Positions 63,972 to 64,000 of a stretch of DNA of 64,000 nucleotides are shown here, one piece after another (position 1 is the first letter of the stretch; each line of letters begins with the position of its first letter). A program made the translations under genes and the position numbers. The notes under the pieces were generated by a model. The model saw nothing but the letters and a program-made list of their open reading frames with translations. It searched no databases and had not been told where the DNA came from. This DNA is from Nitrosomonas sp. Is79A3 (lineage in GTDB: Bacteria > Pseudomonadota > Gammaproteobacteria > Burkholderiales > Nitrosomonadaceae), in NCBI RefSeq assembly GCF_000219585.1, contig NC_015731.1:310001-374000 (forward strand), given 5' to 3'.

Positions 63972-64000
63972 GCATAACCGCTCCATCGCATTAATTGACG

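Overview
The window looks like an accessory, insertion-sequence-rich stretch of a betaproteobacterial chromosome. A Nitrosomonas-like ammonia oxidiser is my best guess, from moderate GC, the mixture of IS families, many small lipoproteins and a cstA/ybdD pair. No rRNA, tRNA or other taxonomic marker is present, so this is inference. I saw no tRNA, rRNA or CRISPR array.

Layout. 1-7.6 kb: small lipoproteins among dead IS copies. An IS256 element sits in an IS481 remnant, there are two IS1595 remnants, and a Sel1-repeat lipoprotein gene is broken by an IS3 element. 7.9-10.2 kb: cstA with its small partner. 10.4-11.8 kb: a small lipoprotein and a Cys/Gly-tailed membrane protein. 12.2-19 kb: a signalling locus with a decayed kinase 3' end, response regulator RR1, histidine kinase HK1, response regulator RR2, a secreted trypsin-like protease and an archaeal-type (type II) GAPDH homologue. 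19.1-26.1 kb: a five-level nest of transposons (an IS5/IS1182-type fragment hit by IS481, hit by IS21, hit by IS1111 and IS5), readable from inverted repeats and target duplications. 26.2-32.1 kb: a second, partly erased copy of the signalling locus (protease remnant, paralogous lipoprotein, GAPDH tail) next to RR3 and HK2 on the minus strand. 32.5-37.3 kb: a dicarboxylate/amino-acid symporter, a dead ppc remnant, cysH, a 2-Cys peroxiredoxin and a DCC thiol protein. 37.9-44.2 kb: a mobile-island module (YagK/YfjJ-type protein, AlpA, RDF-like protein, YqaJ exonuclease, DUF932). 44.9-55.9 kb: an 11-kb defence operon (SNF2-like helicase, DUF4391, type III Mod, DUF262/HNH protein, type III Res) followed by a nuclease-gene stub. 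56-61.3 kb: pirin, IS4, an IS6 remnant, a frameshifted membrane protein and an IS5/IS1182-type element. 61.4-64 kb: a DNA-damage-type cluster (broken SRAP gene, UmuD-like protease, DnaQ exonuclease fused to a GIY-YIG nuclease).

The most unusual content is the signalling family. In all three response regulators a LuxR-type helix-turn-helix appears split: its first half follows the receiver and its C-terminal half lies about 107, 240 or 300 residues later. The insert is made of a recurring module with three signatures (a W-x-[ND]-[NED]-Q-I motif, an R-x-x-G-Y-x-[FY] motif and an L-x-x-W-I motif). RR3 also ends in what looks like a degenerate kinase ATPase domain. The kinases have a Cache-type periplasmic sensor, and the locus has been duplicated and eroded several times.
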